A stretch of 10,323 bases of DNA, taken from positions 1 through 10,323 of the forward strand of contig JBGVRH010000072.1 in NCBI GenBank assembly GCA_045128275.1. Reading direction: 5' to 3'. The notes under the pieces are model-generated. The model was not told the DNA's origin, made no database searches, and saw only the letters and a list, made by a program, of their open reading frames with translations. How positions within the stretch are numbered: position 1 is the stretch's first letter; each line of letters opens with the position of its first letter. The position numbers and the translations under genes were made by a program. Positions 6,714 through 10,323 of this stretch are shown piece by piece. The DNA comes from CAMEON01 sp045128275. Lineage in GTDB: Bacteria > Bacillota > Clostridia > Oscillospirales > CAG-272.

Positions 6714-7769
6714 ATGCCGCTCCGTAAACCGAAGGAGCCCCGCGACCGTCAGCGATACGCCCGAGGCTCCACCAAGAAACGCGCCCGCTTCAAGGCCAAT
6801 ATCCGCCCGTGGCAGATTATTGTCCCGATTCTCTGCGGTCTGGTCGGGATCGTCCTGGCTCTGGTCCTGGGCAACCACCTGAAGGCGCAATCCGACGCCT
6901 ATCGGGAGGAGCAGGCCGAGAATGATTGGACGGTGGATGGGAATATAGCCCCCTCCGCTCCCGTGAAGGTTCCCGATATCTGCGCCGCGGAGATCAAGCC
7001 CGAGGGCAACGTGGGAGATATCCTCATCGCAGGCAAGCACGGTGGGGTGATCCTTCCCCTCTGTGACGGTACGGGGACTCCCCTGTATGCCTCTGCCGTC
7101 TCTGCCGAGGCGGGTATGCCCGTGGCATCGGACGCCCCCTCCCTGGCCGAGGACGTGGCCCGCATCAGCAAGCGAGGCTTGAACGTCACCTGCGTCTACA
7201 CCTTGACCTGCTTCACCGCCGCGGATCCCGCCGTGGCCGCCTACCGACGAGGGCTGGATCTGGCCCTTTTGCGGGAGTTCGCCTCGGCACGCCCCGACGA
7301 TATCCTGCTTCTGGGTCTTCCCTCGGGCCATGATACCGCCGACAAACGGGCTGTGGATTTTCTGAACGAGCTGGATGCCCTGCTGGCGGATCTCCCCGCC
7401 CGCCCCGCCATCGGCGCGGCTCTGCCTCCCTCGGCCTTCGCTACCGAGGAGCCGACAAGCAACGGGGCAACCGCCGAGGACGGTAACACCACCCAAGCCC
7501 CCCTCTACGCGGGCAACATCTCCCCCGCCCGCATCCTGGCGGCCTGCGATTACCTGGCCATGGATCTGCGGAGCATGTCGACGGTGGGCGTGGACACCCT
7601 GCTTCCCCACATCCAATTCGCCTACGTCCGCCATTCCCTGCGTCTGCTGGTCAATCAGCATGACCGCGACGGGGTGGAGCGGGTACTGGACAGAGGGTTT
7701 GAGCGGGTCTTTGAGATGGAGCCGCCGCCTGCGGCCGAGATCCCCGAGGATGCCGAGGAAACCGCTTGA
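6714..7769 (+). CDS. Unknown single-span membrane protein, possible degenerate TIM-barrel domain
   Basis: I do not recognise this 351-residue protein. It has a very basic N-terminus (1-31, many Arg/Lys), one membrane span (about 34-53, QIIVPILCGLVGIVLALVLG), a linker, and an extracytoplasmic domain from about 88 to 336. That domain alternates predicted strands and helices: GGVILPLCDGTG (110-121), AEDVARISKRGLNVTCVYTLTCF (145-167), DDILLLGLPSG (195-205), PAIGAALPP (231-239) and ILAACDYLAMDLRS (274-287). The pattern is reminiscent of the putative glycoside hydrolase/DUF4015-type barrels, but I see no clear catalytic acids. A Thr/Ala/Glu-rich loop (243-262) and an acidic Pro-rich tail (336-351) are likely disordered. 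It follows the prolyl isomerase after nine bases and has GAGG seven bases before ATG 6714. It is the last gene before the 7785-7822 terminator. A role in the cell envelope is inference only. Confidence 0.85.
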   Translation: MPLRKPKEPRDRQRYARGSTKKRARFKANIRPWQIIVPILCGLVGIVLALVLGNHLKAQSDAYREEQAENDWTVDGNIAPSAPVKVPDICAAEIKPEGNVGDILIAGKHGGVILPLCDGTGTPLYASAVSAEAGMPVASDAPSLAEDVARISKRGLNVTCVYTLTCFTAADPAVAAYRRGLDLALLREFASARPDDILLLGLPSGHDTADKRAVDFLNELDALLADLPARPAIGAALPPSAFATEEPTSNGATAEDGNTTQAPLYAGNISPARILAACDYLAMDLRSMSTVGVDTLLPHIQFAYVRHSLRLLVNQHDRDGVERVLDRGFERVFEMEPPPAAEIPEDAEETA

Positions 7770-7784
7770 ACCGCATAGACAAAG

Positions 7785-7822
7785 AGAGCAGATACGGCTT
7801 TTGACCGTATCCGCTCTTTTTT
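7785..7822 (+). terminator. Intrinsic terminator (convergent operons)
   Basis: The stem AGAGC-A-GATACGG (7785-7797) pairs with CCGTATC-C-GCTCT (7805-7817) with one A/C mismatch. The loop is seven bases (7798-7804), and TTTTTT ends at 7822. It lies 15 bases after the stop at 7769, a classic intrinsic terminator for the plus-strand operon. On the minus strand the same hairpin lies seven bases after the 7829 stop, but only a broken T-run follows (CTTTGTC), so it is probably weaker there. Confidence 0.93.
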
Positions 7823-7828
7823 GTTGGT

Positions 7829-8233
7829 TCAATCGGTATCCATGGTGTAGCAGTCCACCGCCAGAATGGGCTGATCCTTCACCTTGGCGTAGGCGCGGGA
7901 GCCGCGTACCACGGCGAAGAAATCCATGCTCGGATTGCTCCACACGGTGCGGTGGAGGAGCAGGCCGAAGGGAATGGGAGGATAATGGGCGGTGAGGCGG
8001 AGTTGGAGATATTCCCCTTTTCCATCGGGGATCTGGCGGGTCAAGGAGAACTGGAAGGTGGGGGTGCCTGTGAAGTTGTAGTTCCCTGCCTCAAAGAGGA
8101 GGAGATCGTCCTCGTCATCGGGAAACCACAGGTAGGCGCGGCAGGTGGCCTCAAAGGCATCCACCAGCTCGGGGAGAGTGGTCTTCCCCTCGATGGCCCG
8201 CTTCAGGGCTTCCTCCATGTTGTTCAGGTTCAT
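7829..8233 (-). CDS. Small hypothetical protein coupled to the GH127 gene
   Basis: I do not recognise this 134-residue, soluble-looking protein. It has a helical N-terminus (MEEALKRAIEGKTTLPELVDAFEATCRAYLWF, split at about residue 20), an acidic DDEDD stretch (39-43), then strands such as FQFSLTRQI and EYLQLRLTAHYPP. It ends near QPILAVDCYTMDTD. There is no signal peptide or membrane span. The start ATG 8233 lies nine bases after the GH127 stop, and AGGTGA overlaps that stop, so the two are almost certainly co-transcribed and perhaps translationally coupled. It ends seven bases from a terminator hairpin. The location suggests a link to arabinoside use, but the sequence gives no function. It could equally be an unrelated passenger gene. 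Confidence 0.85.
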   Translation of the reverse strand: MNLNNMEEALKRAIEGKTTLPELVDAFEATCRAYLWFPDDEDDLLLFEAGNYNFTGTPTFQFSLTRQIPDGKGEYLQLRLTAHYPPIPFGLLLHRTVWSNPSMDFFAVVRGSRAYAKVKDQPILAVDCYTMDTD

Positions 8234-8242
8234 GGGATCACC

Positions 8243-10036
8243 TCACTCGGACAGGAACCACACCCGCATATCCGTCTCTTCCCTGTTGGCAAAGGCGCTG
8301 TAGGGGATGAGCTTCAGGGTGGCGGCCTCGGTCCTGGGGGGCTGATTGCGGTAGAGGCTACCGCCGTCCTCGGTCTGCTTGACACAGGGAACGGTAAGGG
8401 TGGGAAGGCCATACTCGGCATTCGGCTCTTCGGCGGCGGTGAAGTCGGCGGGGAGGATGTAGTTGTGGAGCTGACCCTCGCCGTTGTCCACGCCCTCGGC
8501 GCAGAAGACCACGGGGCCCTTCATAACGGCGGCCTGACCTGCGGCGCGGAGGACGCGGGGATCCGCCCAGACCTTGCGGGGGGTGAGGTCAAGGGTGAGG
8601 GTGACGGGGGTACCATCATTGTCCACCACGGCGTAGCCGTCTGTCAGGGTGTAGGCCTTGTTCAGGGTGTAGGTATCGCACCATGCGGGGATGCGGATGG
8701 CGATCTTACCCACACCTGCGGCGGTGACGGTCACAGCACCCTCATTGGGGTAGGCGGTGGAGATGGCGGCGGTCACATCCCCGTCGGTCATATCCGAATC
8801 CGCGAACTGGTTGATGTAGAGGATGTCCCCCTCCAGGCCGTAGACGTAGCCGCCCAGGGTGGGCAGGAGGCGGTTGATGTTGGGAGGACAGCAGGAGCAG
8901 CCGAAGCAGGCCACGCGGCGGTGGGCGGGGAATCGGCGGGCACCCCACACGCTATTGAATCGCTCGGACAGGTTGATCTCCAGGGGATTCTCATAGAAGA
9001 ACTGGGCACCGTCGGTGGACAGACCCGACAGGACACCGTTGTAAAGGGCGCGCTCCGCCACGTCGGCATACTCGGCCTTATTCTCCAGAGCCAGCATACC
9101 GTTTGCGAAGAAGCAGAGGGCGATGCCCGCGCAGGTCTCGGTGTAGGCCTGATCCGGGGGGAGATCGAAGGGGGTGGTGAAGGCCTCACCGATGTAGGTG
9201 GAGCCAAGACCGCCCGTGACGTACATCTTGCGGGCGGTGACGTCCTCCCACAGGGTCTTACAGGCGGCGATGAGGGACTCGTCCCCCGTCTCGGCGGCGA
9301 GGTAGGCCATTCCCGTATAGAGGTAGACGGCGCGGACGGCATGGCCCACGGCATCGGTCTGCTCACGGACAGGGAGATGGGACTGGTTGTAGGCCACCCG
9401 ATTGCGGTCGTTTTCGGTACCGCGGGTATTGACGAAGTAGGCGGCCAGATCCAGGTACTTCTTCTTGCCCGTGTAGCGGTAGAGCTTCACCAGGGCCAGC
9501 TCGATCTCCTCGTGACCGGGAGTGTCGAAGGCAGCGGTATGATCCTCCATGAAGACCTTGGCGATATAGTCAGCGTACTTTTCCATGCAGGAGAGGAACT
9601 TGGTCTTCCCCGTTGCGGCGGCGTAGGCCACGGCGGCCTCCATGAGGTGGCCAGCACAGTACAGCTCATGCCAGTCGCGGTTGGCCCAGCGGTTCTCGGG
9701 CTGGACGACCGTAAAGAAGATATTGAAATAGCCGTCCTCATGCTGATTCTCGGCAATGTCCTCCACGATCTCGTCCACCTTGGCCTCCAGAGCGGGATCG
9801 GCGGTGTTGTGGAGGATGTAGGCCGCGCCCTCCATCCACTTGGCCACGTCGCTGTCCCAGAAGTAGTGGGGCTGGATGGGATCCTTTTCGGGGAAGCCGT
9901 GCTTGAAGGAGCCGATACGGCCCGTTTCGGTGAAGCGGTCATAGACGGCCTGGATGGTGGTCTTGCGATTCAGCTCCTGCTTGTCAAAGAAGAAGCCTTT
10001 TCTGAGGGTGACTTGATGATGAGGAATAAGCTTCAT
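8243..10036 (-). CDS. GH127 family beta-L-arabinofuranosidase (DUF1680)
   Basis: This glycoside hydrolase of family 127 uses a zinc-bound cysteine nucleophile. The characterised member HypBA1 of Bifidobacterium longum releases L-arabinose from beta-1,2-linked arabinofuranosyl units. The 597-residue product shows the key residues in the expected order and spacing: probable acid/base E284 (GSTYIGEAFT), zinc ligands E300 and C302 (YTETCAGIA), and C382/C383 (CSCCPPNINRLLPTLGGYVYG). An alpha/alpha-barrel-like region spans about 1-400 and beta-sandwich regions follow. There is no signal peptide, so it should act in the cytoplasm on imported oligosaccharides. I choose ATG 10036, with GAGGTG about seven bases upstream, over a longer in-frame ATG at 10216 that would read through the promoter and repeats. 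It has its own sigma-A promoter and leads a two-gene operon. Related GH127 members act on other sugars, so exact substrate is open. Confidence 0.94.
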   Translation of the reverse strand: MKLIPHHQVTLRKGFFFDKQELNRKTTIQAVYDRFTETGRIGSFKHGFPEKDPIQPHYFWDSDVAKWMEGAAYILHNTADPALEAKVDEIVEDIAENQHEDGYFNIFFTVVQPENRWANRDWHELYCAGHLMEAAVAYAAATGKTKFLSCMEKYADYIAKVFMEDHTAAFDTPGHEEIELALVKLYRYTGKKKYLDLAAYFVNTRGTENDRNRVAYNQSHLPVREQTDAVGHAVRAVYLYTGMAYLAAETGDESLIAACKTLWEDVTARKMYVTGGLGSTYIGEAFTTPFDLPPDQAYTETCAGIALCFFANGMLALENKAEYADVAERALYNGVLSGLSTDGAQFFYENPLEINLSERFNSVWGARRFPAHRRVACFGCSCCPPNINRLLPTLGGYVYGLEGDILYINQFADSDMTDGDVTAAISTAYPNEGAVTVTAAGVGKIAIRIPAWCDTYTLNKAYTLTDGYAVVDNDGTPVTLTLDLTPRKVWADPRVLRAAGQAAVMKGPVVFCAEGVDNGEGQLHNYILPADFTAAEEPNAEYGLPTLTVPCVKQTEDGGSLYRNQPPRTEAATLKLIPYSAFANREETDMRVWFLSE

Positions 10037-10065
10037 GGTAGCACCTCGTTTCAATGGGATGTCTA

Positions 10066-10077
10066 TATTGTACAATA
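10066..10077. promoter_or_regulatory. 12-base palindrome over the -10 box, possible operator
   Basis: TATTGTACAATA is a perfect palindrome that covers the -10 element of the GH127 promoter. A repressor bound here would block RNA polymerase, a common design for sugar-utilisation genes. However, a TACAAT -10 preceded by TATTG makes part of the symmetry by itself, so it may be coincidence. No regulator gene is in the window. Confidence 0.35.
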
Positions 10078-10095
10078 AAGCGAGGCTTTTGTCAA
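10067..10095 (-). promoter_or_regulatory. Sigma-A promoter for the GH127 operon
   Basis: On the minus strand, TTGACA (10095-10090) and TACAAT (10072-10067) are separated by exactly 17 bases, so the -35 is perfect and the -10 is near perfect. Transcription should start near 10060, leaving a leader of about 25 bases with GAGGTG before ATG 10036. Confidence 0.9.
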
Positions 10096-10135
10096 CCGTT
10101 TTGGAAAGAAAGGCGATTTTTTTGGAGAGAAATTC

Positions 10136-10157
10136 AAATTGCAGTTTGTCGGGGAAC
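10136..10157 (-). repeat. 22-base intergenic repeat, copy 2 (inverted relative to copy 1)
   Basis: The reverse complement of this stretch matches 142-163 at 20 of 22 positions, including a 14-base identical core (10136-10149). It lies upstream of the GH127 promoter, next to the heptamer array. A shared TTTTTGGAGA string lies near both copies (83-92 and about 10119-10128). Confidence 0.6.
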
Positions 10158-10162
10158 TTGAG

Positions 10163-10194
10163 AATGCAAAATGCAAAATGCAAAATGCAAAATG
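10163..10194 (+). repeat. Tandem heptamer array AATGCAA (four copies plus four bases)
   Basis: AATGCAA is repeated four times without error from 10163 to 10190 and continues with AATG to 10194. It lies in the non-coding stretch upstream of the GH127 promoter. Perfect copies suggest recent slippage or an active repeat family. No function can be assigned from the sequence. Confidence 0.9.
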
Positions 10195-10199
10195 AATGA

Positions 10200-10222
10200 A
10201 GCCTTTTGCTTCGCAAAAGCCT
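10200..10222. repeat. Hairpin next to the heptamer array
   Basis: CTTTTGC (10203-10209) pairs with GCAAAAG (10213-10219) around the loop TTC. Beyond one C/C mismatch, two more pairs extend the stem. An alternative stem, GAAGC (10198-10202) with GCTTC (10208-10212), is mutually exclusive. On the plus strand ATTTTATG follows, a weak T-run. It might be the terminator of a gene beyond the window or part of the dispersed element. No coding sequence is supported between 10223 and 10323. Confidence 0.55.
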
Positions 10223-10323
10223 ATTTTATGGTAAGATTTTTCGATCAAACACCCGAAAAGCATTGCCCTGTATGGAATATCCATAGTCGAAAGCCGTTAT
10301 CGTACCGCCGCTTCGTTCTTGAT

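Noticed and set aside
5490..7943. Long open frame (817 codons) on the minus strand opposite the prolyl isomerase and its partner
   Set aside because: It spans two well-supported genes, their spacer and the terminator. Its composition is repetitive Gly/Val/His and it has no family features.
7952..10078. Long open frame (708 codons) on the plus strand opposite the GH127 gene
   Set aside because: It is antisense to a clear GH127 enzyme. The Gly/Val/Leu-rich composition is typical of a GC-rich shadow frame, and no domain is recognisable.
10090..10105. Possible catabolite control (cre) site near the GH127 -35 box
   Set aside because: On the minus strand CCAAAACGGTTGACA resembles the cre pattern only partly. 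The conserved outer TG and CA positions do not line up.
10037..10216. N-terminal extension of the GH127 protein to an upstream ATG
   Set aside because: The extension would translate the promoter, the 22-base repeat and the heptamer array. ATG 10036 has a good ribosome binding site and matches the family start.
10271..10285. Short inverted repeat TATGGA-ATA-TCCATA near the window end
   Set aside because: The six-base arms are too short to stand out in AT-rich non-coding sequence, and no gene context is visible.

Overview
The window comes from a GC-rich, spore-forming Gram-positive bacterium of the class Clostridia, probably a gut Oscillospiraceae-type lineage. This is inferred from three conserved sporulation genes (yqfC, yqfD, ylbJ), strong AGGAGG-type ribosome binding sites, sigma-A promoters with consensus or near-consensus boxes, and the style of the intergenic repeats. 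Species cannot be named from the sequence alone.

Layout. Bases 1-161 hold no gene, but contain a perfect 14-bp-arm inverted repeat and a 22-base repeat that touches the phoH stop codon. Bases 162-2774 (minus strand) are a tight operon yqfC-yqfD-phoH, with a 4-base GTGA overlap between yqfC and yqfD and a 34-base gap before phoH. A 62-base divergent spacer (2775-2836) carrying an 8-bp inverted repeat separates it from ylbJ (plus strand, 2837-4000). A perfect consensus sigma-A promoter (TTGACA-17-TATAAT) at 4008-4036 drives an M18 aminopeptidase (4073-5497). The enzyme carries an in-frame acidic insertion made of thirteen degenerate 9-base repeats. A two-gene unit follows: a membrane-anchored parvulin-type prolyl isomerase (5601-6704) and an unrecognised membrane-anchored protein (6714-7769). 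It ends at a strong intrinsic terminator (7785-7822). On the minus strand, converging on that terminator, a GH127 beta-L-arabinofuranosidase (8243-10036) and a small unknown protein (7829-8233) form an operon with its own sigma-A promoter at 10067-10095. Bases 10096-10323 hold no recognisable gene, only the second copy of the 22-base repeat, an array of four and a half heptamers and a hairpin.

How the parts work together. yqfC, yqfD and ylbJ are sporulation genes, known in Bacillus to belong to the mother-cell sigma-E programme. Their head-to-head arrangement suggests shared control. The aminopeptidase and prolyl isomerase are housekeeping functions for peptide turnover and protein folding outside the membrane. 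The GH127 enzyme has no signal peptide and would cleave imported plant arabino-oligosaccharides in the cytoplasm.

I see no phage, CRISPR, transposase, tRNA or rRNA. Most of the window is ordinary core genome. The most unusual items are the acidic repeat insertion in the aminopeptidase, the mirrored yqfC/ylbJ spacer, the two unknown proteins and the mosaic intergenic repeats.
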